A stretch of 25,211 nucleotides of DNA. Origin: Bacillota bacterium. Lineage in GTDB: Bacteria; Bacillota; Bacilli; Paenibacillales; NBRC-103111. The DNA lies in NCBI GenBank assembly GCA_023393235.1, contig JAEWMH010000136.1, forward strand, positions 1 to 25,211, read 5' to 3'. This document shows, piece by piece, positions 15,899 to 24,324 of the stretch. Made by a program: the position numbers and the translations under genes. The notes under the pieces were generated by a model, which did no database searches, was not told the DNA's origin, and saw only the letters and a program-made list of their open reading frames with translations. Every line of letters starts with the position of its first letter. Within the stretch, counting starts at the first letter, position 1.

Positions 15899-15946
15899 GA
15901 ACCAGCCGGCAGGCGGAGGCTTTCCCTCCCCTGCCGGTCCTGGTTC
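15899..15946 (-). promoter_or_regulatory. Long intercistronic hairpin after the binding-protein gene
   Basis: GAACCAG/CTGGTTC, CCGGCAG/CTGCCGG and GGAGG/CCTCC stack into a stem of about 19 bp with small bulges and a 5-nt loop. No T-run follows. It lies 26 bp after the binding-protein stop, where such stems usually protect the abundant upstream message and lower expression of the genes below. Confidence 0.7.
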
Positions 15947-15972
15947 CAGCCGTGATGCTCCGGCAGGTTGGC

Positions 15973-17646
15973 TTATTTTTTCAGAAGCTTGTCGGCTTGT
16001 TCGCCGAACTCATACAGGTCCTTCAGCATAAAGGCGGTATCCTTGTTCGCGGTGTACCACTTGGCATAGAACTCATCCACTTTGGTACCACCGGCGGCTT
16101 CCCAGGTTTTCTTGGAGGTGTCCATAGCCTGTTGGGCGGTGAAGGTTTTGCCGCTGACAATAGCCTTCAGCCAGTTATCCTTGATTTGCTGGTCCACATT
16201 CTTCGAAATCATGGTCAGATCGGCGGGCAGCACAGGCAGGTACTCCGGCTTCAGCGTAGGAATCGGACGGTCTTTGCTGACATAGGCGGCTTTGGCATCG
16301 TCGGTGAGTTTTTGGATAATGGCTTGAGTGTCGTTCTTCGGCTTAAAGGTGGTGTTGCCCCACAGCAGGGAGGAACTCATCATCGCCAGGTCACCGGTAT
16401 AGGAAGCTTCGATCTTGTTCTTCTCCGCATCAATGGTTTCCGGCACGCCGTCGGCATCACGCTTCCAGTGGACGCCTTCCAGACCCTTGCTGACAGTAAG
16501 GGAAACATCCGGCTTGATCATGAAATCAATGTATTGCATGATGGCTTTTTGGTCCTTAGCCTTGGCATTGACAATCCCTACCATCTGGATCGGGCTGGAT
16601 ACGACCGGGCTGAACTGGCCGTACTGCGTGGAAGGCAAGGGCAGAATTGCCAGCTTAACGTCCGGTGCATTCTGCTTCAGCGTATCGTAATCCTTCTCTG
16701 CAAGGCTTTGGTGCATGTAGATGCCCAGTTTACCGCTGAGGAAATCCTGCTTGGCTTTTTCGCCGTTTTTGTCGGCCAGGAAGTCCTTATCCACAATACC
16801 CGCGTCAAACAGCTTCTTCTGAAAGTCTACAGAGGCAGACTGGCGCTCCCATTCATGGACAAAATTGCTGCCGTCTATGCGCCAGGCCACTTCACCGTAA
16901 CCGAACATATGGCTGACAATGGAGAAAGCGTTGCCGCTTAAGTTTACGCCGAACGTATCCTTTTTGCCGTTGCCGTCAGGGTCCTGCTCGGTGAAGGCTT
17001 TGGCTACATTAAACAGCTCATCTGCGGTTTTCGGAGTGGACAGCTTCAGCTTATCCAGCCAGTCCTGACGGATAAAGATCATATGGCCGGCTGTCAAAGG
17101 CGACACCTTGCCGATTTCATACAGCTTGCCGTCATCCTTGGTCCCAAGCTTCTTCAATTGGGGGAACTGCTTCATCAGGTCCTTGTAAGTGGTGCTGTAT
17201 TTCTCCACCATTTCGTCGATGGGGGCCAGCAGCTTTTGGCTGTACCACAAATTCCGGTAGCCGGTATCGTATTCCAAAATCAGATCAGGTGCGCTGTTGC
17301 TGGCGAACAGAGTGTTCAGCTTCTGCAGGGACTCCCAGCGGGGTACGGGAACATATTGGACATCCACCGGGCCGTTTTTGTTGATCCACTCGGTCCAGCG
17401 GTTTTTGTCCCAGTTGCCTTCCTGGGGAGGAATGTTGTTGCGGTCATATATAGTTGCTGTAATTTTGCCTCTTGCCGCAGCGGTAGGCGCTGTTGAAGCA
17501 GCCGTGGTTGCGGAAGCGCCGGTGGTGGGGCTTGTGCTGCTGGATGCACCATTATCATTGCTGCCGCAGCCTGCCAGAAGCATACCTGCCGCGGTTACCA
17601 TTACCGTGCCGCCCATTGCTGCCTTCTTCCAATTATGCTTTGCCAT
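15973..17646 (-). CDS. Lipoprotein sugar-binding protein of the ABC importer (LplA/LipO type)
   Basis: This is an extracellular solute-binding lipoprotein that delivers oligosaccharide to the two permeases. The 557-residue protein has a lipoprotein signal with lipobox LLAGC (lipidated C27), a Ser/Thr/Ala-rich spacer (about 30-58), then the binding domain. Landmarks such as WTEWINKNGPVDVQYVPVPRWE, FASNSAPDLILEYDTGYRN and LDKLKLSTPKTADELFNVAKAFTEQDPDGNGKKDTFGV are typical of large Paenibacillus family 1 binding proteins; the last resembles the calcium-binding loop common in them. The ATG at 17646 has GGGGGA at 9 nt. It is the first gene of the operon; I found no convincing promoter upstream. 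Substrate unknown; oligogalacturonides or rhamnogalacturonan fragments are inferred from neighbours. Confidence 0.93.
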   Translation of the reverse strand: MAKHNWKKAAMGGTVMVTAAGMLLAGCGSNDNGASSSTSPTTGASATTAASTAPTAAARGKITATIYDRNNIPPQEGNWDKNRWTEWINKNGPVDVQYVPVPRWESLQKLNTLFASNSAPDLILEYDTGYRNLWYSQKLLAPIDEMVEKYSTTYKDLMKQFPQLKKLGTKDDGKLYEIGKVSPLTAGHMIFIRQDWLDKLKLSTPKTADELFNVAKAFTEQDPDGNGKKDTFGVNLSGNAFSIVSHMFGYGEVAWRIDGSNFVHEWERQSASVDFQKKLFDAGIVDKDFLADKNGEKAKQDFLSGKLGIYMHQSLAEKDYDTLKQNAPDVKLAILPLPSTQYGQFSPVVSSPIQMVGIVNAKAKDQKAIMQYIDFMIKPDVSLTVSKGLEGVHWKRDADGVPETIDAEKNKIEASYTGDLAMMSSSLLWGNTTFKPKNDTQAIIQKLTDDAKAAYVSKDRPIPTLKPEYLPVLPADLTMISKNVDQQIKDNWLKAIVSGKTFTAQQAMDTSKKTWEAAGGTKVDEFYAKWYTANKDTAFMLKDLYEFGEQADKLLKK

Positions 17647-18064
17647 TCTTGTAAATCCCCCTTCGCATGGATAGATGCGTGCTTTACGTAGAACGCTTAC
17701 TTGCGGTGATCTGTTTTCCTTTGACGATGCTCGGCGCTTTCGTAAAGCTCCTCGATTGCAGAATACAACACCCTGAATGCAGCGGGCAATTTACATGTTT
17801 CCCGGACTAACCGATCGGCCAAAACTCTGGGCTAACCGGAAATCCCCGATAAACCAAACAGAAAAAAACATCGGCTAACCAAGCAAAAAATCCAGGTGTG
17901 CCGCGGGTTTGCGGGGAACACCCAACTCCGTCCCAGCGATTTCCATAATCAACCATTTCATTACCGGCGAAGTCTCTAGGCGGCAGTGTGCCTCCGAAAC
18001 TCTGCTTCTCCTCACCGGGTCGATGCCAGTGTTGTTTTACACCGTGTGTGCCCCTTCCAAATTC

Positions 18065-18247
18065 TAACGGAAGTGAGCGACGTTATTTGCCCTAAAATTG
18101 GCCCTTTCCAATTCTAACGGAAGCCACAGCCTTTATTTTGCTTCGACACCATCTCCCGGGCTCATTTTGCCGGGAATAGCGTCTCCTGCTTCCGTTAGAA
18201 AATTCAAAAGCTTATTTTGCAGCTAATAAGGGCTCTCACTTCCGTTA
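18065..18247. repeat. 183-bp palindromic repeat element, copy 2
   Basis: TAACGGAA lies at 18065 and 18115, TTCCGTTA at 18190 and 18240: offsets 0, 50, 125, 175, identical to copy 1. Flanking words differ (box followed by GTGAG rather than CTCAG), so it is a subfamily. The left half and the reverse complement of the right half align over most of their length. The rest of the gap 17647-18260 shows no gene. Confidence 0.88.
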
Positions 18248-18260
18248 GAACCGCCTCCTA

Positions 18261-18306
18261 AAACGAACAAGGGCCGCGGTTCCTCCTCTACGGAAGAACG
18301 CGGCCC
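18261..18306 (-). terminator. Terminator of the membrane AraC regulator gene
   Basis: GGGCCGCG and CGCGGCCC form the outer stem, with inner TTC/GAA and TCC/GGA pairs around a TCTAC loop. On the minus strand it is followed by the T-rich TTGTTCGTTTT. It is placed 75 bp after the stop codon. Confidence 0.7.
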
Positions 18307-18381
18307 TCGCCTTATAACCCGCCGCGCATGGGTCCAGCCAGCCAACACACCAGCCCGCTGGCCTGTCTGAACGTACCAGAC

Positions 18382-20634
18382 TTACCCGGTATGGCTTTTG
18401 CGGTAATCGCCGGGAGTGACCCCTTCGATTTTTTTGAACGCGCGGATGTATGAAATATCGTGAATGTAGCCCACCGCATTGGCGATCTGCTGCAGGGACA
18501 GCGACGTTTGCGTCAGCAGCTTCTTGCTCTCCTCAATCCGGACATGGACCATAAAGTCCACCAGCTTCACGCCGAAGGCTTCCTTGAATAGACGGCTCAA
18601 ATATTTGCCGTTTAGCCCAAAGCGGTCGCACAGATGCGTCAGAGAAAGATCCGGATTGGCAAATTCCGTTTCCATGTAAGCCTTGACTTCCTTCATCAAC
18701 GCCAGATGGCTCCGGCTCTCCCGGTACGTCTGCAGCCGCTGATGGAAGGCCTCCAGGATGCCCAGGAAGCGGATTTCGGTATCCTCGGCCAAATCGAACT
18801 GCTCCTTGATAGCCAGGAGCTGGGGTTCCGTATCCTCCCGCCAGTCATTCTGGACCTCCTCGGGAAATTCCGAAAGCTCCCGCCGCAGCTGCCCGATAAT
18901 CGCCTCCAGGAGGCGGATATGCTCCTCGCGGGTGAAGCTTTTGTTGCGCTGTTCCCGGAAAATCTCCGAAAACAGCGGACGCCAGTCAGGCTCCCCGGCC
19001 CGGTAGGCATGGGCGAAGCTGCGCAGCTCCTTGCCGTCATAAGGCAAGCCGCCGCCGCTGTCCGCAGGCGCCTGGTCCCGCTGCCGGATAATCCGGTTCA
19101 GCCCCAAGGCGGGCTTGAAGGACAGCGCTTTGGATGCCGTCCGGTAGCTGGGGGGCAGCCCGGCCAATTCTCCGGCAGCCGTTCCGATCCCCGCTGTCAC
19201 CGTAAACTCCAGGTTATGCTCCACCCAGGCCCGGACCTGCTCCGCCAAACCGGCTACAAGCAGTTCGCAGGCCTCTGGCGAACCCTGAATCCGGTACAAG
19301 GCCGCCACCCGGTGCTGGTCCGTCCATTCCGTCCACACCTCCATGGGCAGCGCTTCCTTCTCCGCCACCTCCCGGATGACGCTGATCAGCACAAATTTCA
19401 GCAGGGAGAAATCACGGTAGGTGTACTTGCCGGTCACCTCGGCGTACCGGTCGATTTCGTACAGGGCAATAGCCATGGCTTCATCTCCGCTCGGAGCCTT
19501 CATACCGAAGCGGTGCAGCTCCTGCTCCCATTCCTCCTGGCCGATGGTCCGGTAACCCTCCAGCAGCTCCAGGAAAAAATGCCGCCTCCGGAATTGGGAG
19601 TCCTCCTCGTGCATCTTGCGGAAGGTGTCCGATTCCTCAATAAGCCTGTCGATGGCCCGTTCGATAAAGCGGAACTCGTCCTCTCCTTTTTTGCCCGATG
19701 CCTCATTCTTCTTGGATGCATATTCCTCTACCCGGTGAATCAGCGATTCGATGGGGCGGTAATTCCGCTTGGTAATAAAGGTAATCCACGCCGATCCGGC
19801 CACCACCACACCGATACCGATGGCTGCCCAGATATAAGAGAATACCGAGAAGAATTGAAAAATCTTAATGTCATGCACCCCGCTCCGGTAAGTCCAGCCG
19901 GTATACGGGGAGCTGATTTCCGTCAGAATGGATCCTGGCACAGAGCCGTTGGGATTGGAGCTCAGCATCAGGGAGCCGCCTCCGTCCCGGACCTCCAGAT
20001 AGCTGATGCTGGAGTTGGACAGCTCCACCAGGGACCGCTCCAGATTATGGAGACTGATGTTCACCACCACCAGCCCCTCCCCGCCGGTGAGCAGCGGATA
20101 TTTGCGGGTAATGGACACCACCTCCGGCGTCCCCGTATCCTGGCCAGGCAGCTCTTGATAACGGCGCACCTTGGACAGCTGGTACAAATCCGGCACCTGT
20201 CTCATTTGCTCAATAAACCCCTTGTCCCCGAAGCTGTCCACCGGCAGCAGCATGTTGCCGCTTAATACAGTGGAATCCGCAGTCCGGTACAGATAGACGG
20301 AGTCAATGTAATTGTTATAATTGGACAGCTGGTTGACCTTTTTGGAAACCTCATAAATGGTATAAGGCTGCTGTTCCTCCTGGGTGGATGCAAAAAACTG
20401 CTTCAGCAGAGCTGCCGATTCAATTTCCTGAACCAGCATGCTGTCAATTTCCTTCATGGAATGGTCAATAAGCTGGATGACATGATTCACATACGCCCGG
20501 TTGGCGTTCACCGTCTCCCGGTGGGACAGCTGGCTGATCAGCAGGAAGGTCAGCACAATCAGCACGGATACCAAGGTAAAAAAAACCGGAAAATAGGATA
20601 AAAGCAACCGGTAAAACCATTTTTTCTGCTTCAA
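18382..20634 (-). CDS. Membrane-anchored AraC-family regulator with extracellular sensor (YesS/RhgR architecture)
   Basis: This is a probable transmembrane activator of the downstream sugar importer operon. The 750-residue protein has transmembrane helix 1 (about 8-34), an extracellular Cache-like sensor (about 36-260), helix 2 (about 262-285) and a HAMP-like linker (RNYRPIESLIHRVEEY). A degenerate GGDEF-like segment follows (FTVTAGIGTAAGELAGLPPS, then YRTASKALSFK). The C-terminal AraC domain (about 645-747) has both helix-turn-helices, LTHLCDRFGLNGKYLSRLFKEAFG and LQQIANAVGYIHDISYIRAFKK, in pieces. The architecture and size match B. subtilis YesS/RhgR, regulator of rhamnogalacturonan use. 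I choose TTG at 20634 (MKQKKWFYR), with GGGAGG 10 nt upstream; the longer TTG start at 20652 overlaps that site. It precedes the operon by 0.7 kb in the same direction. Confidence 0.9.
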   Translation of the reverse strand: MKQKKWFYRLLLSYFPVFFTLVSVLIVLTFLLISQLSHRETVNANRAYVNHVIQLIDHSMKEIDSMLVQEIESAALLKQFFASTQEEQQPYTIYEVSKKVNQLSNYNNYIDSVYLYRTADSTVLSGNMLLPVDSFGDKGFIEQMRQVPDLYQLSKVRRYQELPGQDTGTPEVVSITRKYPLLTGGEGLVVVNISLHNLERSLVELSNSSISYLEVRDGGGSLMLSSNPNGSVPGSILTEISSPYTGWTYRSGVHDIKIFQFFSVFSYIWAAIGIGVVVAGSAWITFITKRNYRPIESLIHRVEEYASKKNEASGKKGEDEFRFIERAIDRLIEESDTFRKMHEEDSQFRRRHFFLELLEGYRTIGQEEWEQELHRFGMKAPSGDEAMAIALYEIDRYAEVTGKYTYRDFSLLKFVLISVIREVAEKEALPMEVWTEWTDQHRVAALYRIQGSPEACELLVAGLAEQVRAWVEHNLEFTVTAGIGTAAGELAGLPPSYRTASKALSFKPALGLNRIIRQRDQAPADSGGGLPYDGKELRSFAHAYRAGEPDWRPLFSEIFREQRNKSFTREEHIRLLEAIIGQLRRELSEFPEEVQNDWREDTEPQLLAIKEQFDLAEDTEIRFLGILEAFHQRLQTYRESRSHLALMKEVKAYMETEFANPDLSLTHLCDRFGLNGKYLSRLFKEAFGVKLVDFMVHVRIEESKKLLTQTSLSLQQIANAVGYIHDISYIRAFKKIEGVTPGDYRKSHTG

Positions 20635-20748
20635 TCTGTTGGCGCCTCCCAAAAGATGTCTAAGCTGCTCCCTCGTATGCCGAAAACCCTTACAGCTTGT
20701 TCTATGCCTATCTTACCCTATCTTCCAAGCCTTGCCTACCTGAAAGCC

Positions 20749-21074
20749 TTAATGCCCCTGGGTCAGCCCTGGAGACACCCCCGCAGGTTTGCCAGCCAGC
20801 AAGAGGCCCATCCCCCACAGGAGCTTAATAGCTGCATCGATAAACAACCACATCAAATGAAATATTCGCCATCCACATCCCCGCCAGCGCATTGGCCGTC
20901 AGCAGGACAGCCAACGGGAACAGGAGCGTCCATGCACCATGCCATCGGAACAAAATGCAGCCCAATCGCCAGAAAAGCACCCAGCCAAACCAGCCGGTAA
21001 TTCCCGTTCCCGAAATGGGGGCCGCCCACCAGCACCATGACCACAAACATAAAAATGATGGAGGCGAGCGTCAT
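20749..21074 (-). pseudogene. Frameshifted remnant of a small membrane protein
   Basis: Three successive frames on the minus strand each carry hydrophobic, protein-like sequence. They are LASIIFMFVVMVLVGG with GNGNYRLVWLGAFLAIGLHF (from ATG 21074), then GAWTLLFPLAVLLTANALAG and MWMANISF (to about 20860), then HLMWLFIDAAIKLLWGMGLL to a stop at 20749. Two frame changes of the same sign join them into one protein of about 110 residues with three or four transmembrane helices. There is no ribosome binding site before 21074, so the 5' end may also be lost. I do not recognise the family. Sequencing error at two places is possible but less likely than decay. It lies between the leuA terminator and the regulator gene start, the only sequence of note in 20635-21132. 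Confidence 0.65.
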
Positions 21075-21132
21075 CTTGTTTTGTCTGGAGGTTGGCGGTC
21101 CGTAGGAAAGCCTGCAGGTTCCTGATCCAAAC

Positions 21133-21169
21133 AAAAAGCGCCCGGCTCCGCAAGCAGAGTCCAGGGCGC
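21133..21169 (-). terminator. Terminator of leuA
   Basis: GCGCCC pairs with GGGCGC, with inner GG/CC and CTC/GAG pairs, a TGCTTGC-like loop and five T on the minus strand. It is 22 bp after the leuA stop. Confidence 0.88.
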
Positions 21170-21190
21170 ATTTGTTTGAGATCCTTTGCA

Positions 21191-22738
21191 TTAAATCAGC
21201 GTAACATTGTTCCGGCTGGCGGTTTGGCTGGAGCGTTTATCCAACATCCGGTTGACGGCGTGGACGTACGCTTTGGCACTGGCCTCCAGAATGTCGGTGC
21301 TGATGCCGCGGCCGGAGACGGTGATGCCGTTTTGGCGCAGCACCACATGAACCTCACCCAGGGCATCCTTGCCGTGGGAAACGGATTTGATGGAGTAGTC
21401 GCCCAGCTCCACCTCTTCCTTGGTCACCTTGTCGATGGCCTTGTAAATGGCATCTACCGAGCCGTTGCCGATGGCCACCTCGTCAAATACCTCACCATCC
21501 AGCTTGCGGATACGAACCGTTGCCGTAGGCACAGACTGGTTGCCGTAGGAAACCTGCATGGTTTCCAGGGTAAAGGCTTCGGGGATAGACGCGAGCTTCT
21601 CGTCCAGAAGAGCGCGGATATCCTCGTCTCCCACTTCCTTCTTCTTGTCCGCCAGATCCTTGAACTTGGCAAAGGCCGCATTGACTGCTTCCTCTGCCAG
21701 GTCGTAGCCCAGGTCGATGAGCTTCTCCCGGAAAGCATGGCGGCCGGAGTGTTTGCCCAGGACCAGCTTGCTCTCCTTCAGGCCGATGGTCTCGGGGGAA
21801 ATGATTTCATAGGTGGTTTTTTCCTTCAGCATGCCGTCCTGATGGATACCGGATTCATGGGCAAAGGCGTTGGCCCCGACAATAGCCTTGTTCCCGGGAA
21901 CCACCATACCCGTGAGCTTGCTCACCAGGCGGCTGGTGCGGGCGATTTCGTCCAGCTGCAGACCGGTTTTGGCTTGGAAAAAGTCCTGGCGGGTGTTAAG
22001 CGCCATAGCGACCTCCTCGATGGCCGTGTTGCCGGCCCGTTCACCGATGCCGTTCACGGTGCCTTCAATCTGGTCGGCGCCGTTTAAGATAGCGGCCAGG
22101 GCATTGGCCGTAGCCATCCCCAGGTCGTCATGACAGTGGGCGGAGAGCTGGATTTTTTCGATACCGGGCACATTTTCCTTCAAGGTCTTGAAGATGTTGC
22201 CGAACTCTGCCGGATACAAATAGCCCACTGTGTCAGGGATATTGACCACCGTGGCTCCCGCCCGTATGGCCATGTCCGTCACCTCACACAGGAAGTCCAG
22301 CTCCGTGCGTCCGGCATCCTCCGGGGAAAACTCCACCTTGCTGAAAAATTTCCGCGCATACCGGATGGCTGCCTCGGCGGTTTCCAGCACCTGATGCTTC
22401 TCCATCTTCAGCTTGTACTTCCGGTGGATGGGAGAGGAGGCCAGGAACAGATGGAGACAAGGGTCCTGGGCGCCCTTCAGCGCCTCCCATGCCGCGTCGA
22501 TATCCTGCATCCGGGAACGGGACAAACCGATGATCGTGGAGTTTCTCACAGCGCCAGCTACTGCCTGCACGGCTGCTGAATCGCCGGGAGAAGCGGCGGG
22601 GAAGCCGGCTTCGATCCGGTCCACCTTCAGCCTTTCCAGCTGAAGGGCAATCTCCACCTTTTCCTCCGTATTCAGGTTCACGCCAGGCGACTGCTCGCCA
22701 TCCCGGAGTGTGGTGTCAAAAATATAAATTTTCCTCAT
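21191..22738 (-). CDS. leuA: 2-isopropylmalate synthase
   Basis: It condenses acetyl-CoA with 2-ketoisovalerate, the first committed step of leucine synthesis, and is normally inhibited by leucine. The 515-residue protein has the signature DTTLRDGEQSPGV (8-20, metal ligand D13) and the metal motif HCHDDLG with H201 and H203. Further on are NGIGERAGN (229-237), the subdomain linker, and the C-terminal allosteric domain (about 390-500; VPTATVRIRKLDGEVFDE, GNGSVDAIYKAID). ATG 22738 (MRKIYIF) has GGAGG at 8 nt; the open frame extends to a GTG at 22747 inside that ribosome binding site, so the shorter start is used. It follows ilvC by 124 bp with a hairpin between, and is closed by a strong terminator, so leuB is not in this transcript. 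Confidence 0.97.
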   Translation of the reverse strand: MRKIYIFDTTLRDGEQSPGVNLNTEEKVEIALQLERLKVDRIEAGFPAASPGDSAAVQAVAGAVRNSTIIGLSRSRMQDIDAAWEALKGAQDPCLHLFLASSPIHRKYKLKMEKHQVLETAEAAIRYARKFFSKVEFSPEDAGRTELDFLCEVTDMAIRAGATVVNIPDTVGYLYPAEFGNIFKTLKENVPGIEKIQLSAHCHDDLGMATANALAAILNGADQIEGTVNGIGERAGNTAIEEVAMALNTRQDFFQAKTGLQLDEIARTSRLVSKLTGMVVPGNKAIVGANAFAHESGIHQDGMLKEKTTYEIISPETIGLKESKLVLGKHSGRHAFREKLIDLGYDLAEEAVNAAFAKFKDLADKKKEVGDEDIRALLDEKLASIPEAFTLETMQVSYGNQSVPTATVRIRKLDGEVFDEVAIGNGSVDAIYKAIDKVTKEEVELGDYSIKSVSHGKDALGEVHVVLRQNGITVSGRGISTDILEASAKAYVHAVNRMLDKRSSQTASRNNVTLI

Positions 22739-22806
22739 GATCATCACCTCCAGGAAATGTGTCCGAATTTCAATGGGACCCTGTTACTTCAGTCCCCATT
22801 CAGGGG

Positions 22807-22835
22807 AAAACGGCCTGCGCATGACGCACAGGCCG
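22807..22835 (-). terminator. Hairpin between ilvC and leuA (weak terminator or processing site)
   Basis: On the minus strand CGGCCTG-TGCG and TGCG-CAGGCCG form an 11-bp stem with a 3-nt loop, followed by only four T and then CCCC. The short T-run suggests partial termination, which would lower leuA relative to ilvC. Confidence 0.6.
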
Positions 22836-22862
22836 CATATACGCCAGATATCCGGCGGGAAC

Positions 22863-23852
22863 TTACTTCTTGATCCAGTGCATCATTTCGCGCAGCTGGC
22901 GGCCGGTTACTTCAAGCTGGTGCTCGGACTCGGCGCGGCGGGTAGCGGTCAGGAACGCGCGGTTGGATTGGTTCTCCAGGATGAAATCCCGTGCGAACTT
23001 GCCTTGTTGGATGTCGGACAGGACGCGTTTCATTTCCTTCTTGGTTTCGTCGGTTACAATGCGGGGGCCTGTCACATAGTCGCCGTATTCCGCAGTGTTG
23101 GAGATGGAGTTGCGCATGGCAGCCAGACCGCCTTCATAGATCAGGTCCACGATCAGCTTCAGCTCGTGGAGACATTCGAAGTAGGCCATTTCCGGAGCAT
23201 ATCCGGCTTCCACCAGAGTTTCAAAGCCGGCCTTGATCAGCGCGGAGGTACCGCCGCACAATACGGCTTGTTCGCCGAAGAGGTCGGTTTCGGTTTCTTC
23301 GCGGAAGGAGGTTTCGAACACGCCTGCGCGGGTGCAGCCAATGCCCTTGGCATAGGCCAGGCCGATTTGGGTGGCGAGGCCGGTTGCATCCTGGTGGATG
23401 GCTACGAGGCCCGGAACGCCGAAGCCTTCCACATAGGTGCGACGCACCATGTGGCCGGGGGATTTAGGAGCGACCAGCAGCACGTCCTTGTCGGCGGAAG
23501 GCACGATTTGGCCGAAGTGAACGTTGAAGCCGTGGGAGAACATGATGGTAGCGCCCTTCTTCAGGTTGGGCTCGATTTCTTCCTTGTACACCTTGGCTTG
23601 GGTTTCGTCAGGCAGGAGGATTTGGATTACATCCGCTTTGGCGGCGGCATCAGCCACTTCCAGCACTTCGAAGCCGTCGTTCTTGGCGGTTTCCCAGGAC
23701 TTGCCGGGGCGGAGACCGATGATAACGGACAGGCCGCTGTCACGCAGGTTTTGGGCTTGTGCGTGGCCTTGGCTGCCATAGCCGATGATTGCGATTGTTT
23801 TACCTTGAAGTACACTCAGGTCTGCGTCTTTTTCATAGAAAATCTTGGCCAT
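22863..23852 (-). CDS. ilvC: Ketol-acid reductoisomerase, class I
   Basis: It catalyses Mg- and NADPH-dependent isomerisation and reduction of acetolactate and acetohydroxybutyrate in valine, leucine and isoleucine synthesis. The 329-residue protein has the Rossmann motif GYGSQGHAQAQNLRDSG (24-40) and phosphate-binding R48 and S52 (RPGKSW), fitting NADPH preference. The catalytic H107 lies in SHGFN, and the metal ligands D190 and E194 in TETDLFGEQ. The remaining knot domain (AYFECLHELKLIVDLIYEGG) is complete, so this is a short class I enzyme. The ATG at 23852 has AAGGAGG at 9 nt. It is preceded by a promoter at about 24.17 kb and a leader of about 300 nt with duplicated structure, so it is probably regulated separately from ilvBN. 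Confidence 0.97.
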   Translation of the reverse strand: MAKIFYEKDADLSVLQGKTIAIIGYGSQGHAQAQNLRDSGLSVIIGLRPGKSWETAKNDGFEVLEVADAAAKADVIQILLPDETQAKVYKEEIEPNLKKGATIMFSHGFNVHFGQIVPSADKDVLLVAPKSPGHMVRRTYVEGFGVPGLVAIHQDATGLATQIGLAYAKGIGCTRAGVFETSFREETETDLFGEQAVLCGGTSALIKAGFETLVEAGYAPEMAYFECLHELKLIVDLIYEGGLAAMRNSISNTAEYGDYVTGPRIVTDETKKEMKRVLSDIQQGKFARDFILENQSNRAFLTATRRAESEHQLEVTGRQLREMMHWIKK

Positions 23853-23872
23853 TGCGATATTTCCTCCTTGGA

Positions 23873-24160
23873 TGTACGCCTGATGGGCGTCGGCAATAGT
23901 TCAAGTCCCTCCGAAGCGGACGCCGCAGAAGACGGAGGATGCGGGCTGGCAGTGGGGGGCGGCTCAACATCTCTTGGCGGATACCCTTGGGGCTACCAAC
24001 TGCCACTTAGCGGCTGGCCGCCGATTGGCGAGAGAACCCTGGGCAGCTTGCCGCTCAACACCAACGTCCCTTGGCGGGATGTCCTTAGGGGCCACCGCCT
24101 GCCACTCCACACTGCCCGTCTTCTCGGGCGTCCGCTCCCGGAAAGGGAGGCTTGTGATTA
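23873..24160 (-). ncRNA. Structured ilvC leader with two homologous modules (candidate cis-regulatory RNA)
   Basis: On the minus strand two similar segments, 24106-24043 and 24007-23945, share GTGGCAG, GGTRGCCCC, AAGG, ATCC, GCCAAG, and GTTGAG in the same order. Each is closed by a stem: GGCAG/CTGCC in the first, TGGCAGT/ACTGCCA in the second. Inside, GGTG/CATCC in one corresponds to GGTA/TATCC in the other, a pair change that keeps pairing. Downstream come CCTCCG/CGGAGG enclosing GCGG/CCGC, and ACGCC/GGCGT just before the ribosome binding site. No T-box sequence (GGTGGNACCGCG) and no terminator T-run are present. No known riboswitch recognised. Confidence 0.5.
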
Positions 24161-24166
24161 AACCCT

Positions 24167-24196
24167 ATTATAACTCCAATCATGTAAAGCATTAAA
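24167..24196 (-). promoter_or_regulatory. Probable promoter of ilvC
   Basis: On the minus strand a perfect TATAAT (24167-24172) has TTTAAT (24191-24196) 18 bp upstream. The surrounding 60 bp are markedly AT-rich. Predicted transcription starts near 24160, about 308 nt before the ilvC ATG. Confidence 0.6.
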
Positions 24197-24324
24197 GTGG
24201 GAAAATTAAATTTAGCTCGAATTTAGCACCGATTGATGATAAAATTCGCTTTTTCCGGGATTTTTACCGGAGCAGGGAACGCTCTATTCCGCCAACTCTC
24301 TCTGCGAGCCCGGGGTTCTACCGC

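Noticed and set aside
18634..20265. 543-codon open frame opposite the membrane AraC regulator
   Set aside because: Composition is Gln/Leu/Pro/Arg-rich nonsense typical of antisense frames; the minus-strand gene has clear AraC and membrane domains.
23873..24160. T-box leader for ilvC
   Set aside because: No GGTGGNACCGCG antiterminator sequence and no terminator with T-run in the leader.
22737..24161. 474-codon open frame on the plus strand opposite ilvC
   Set aside because: It mirrors ilvC in the complementary frame, has no ribosome binding site and no recognisable domain. It is a shadow produced by GC-rich third positions.
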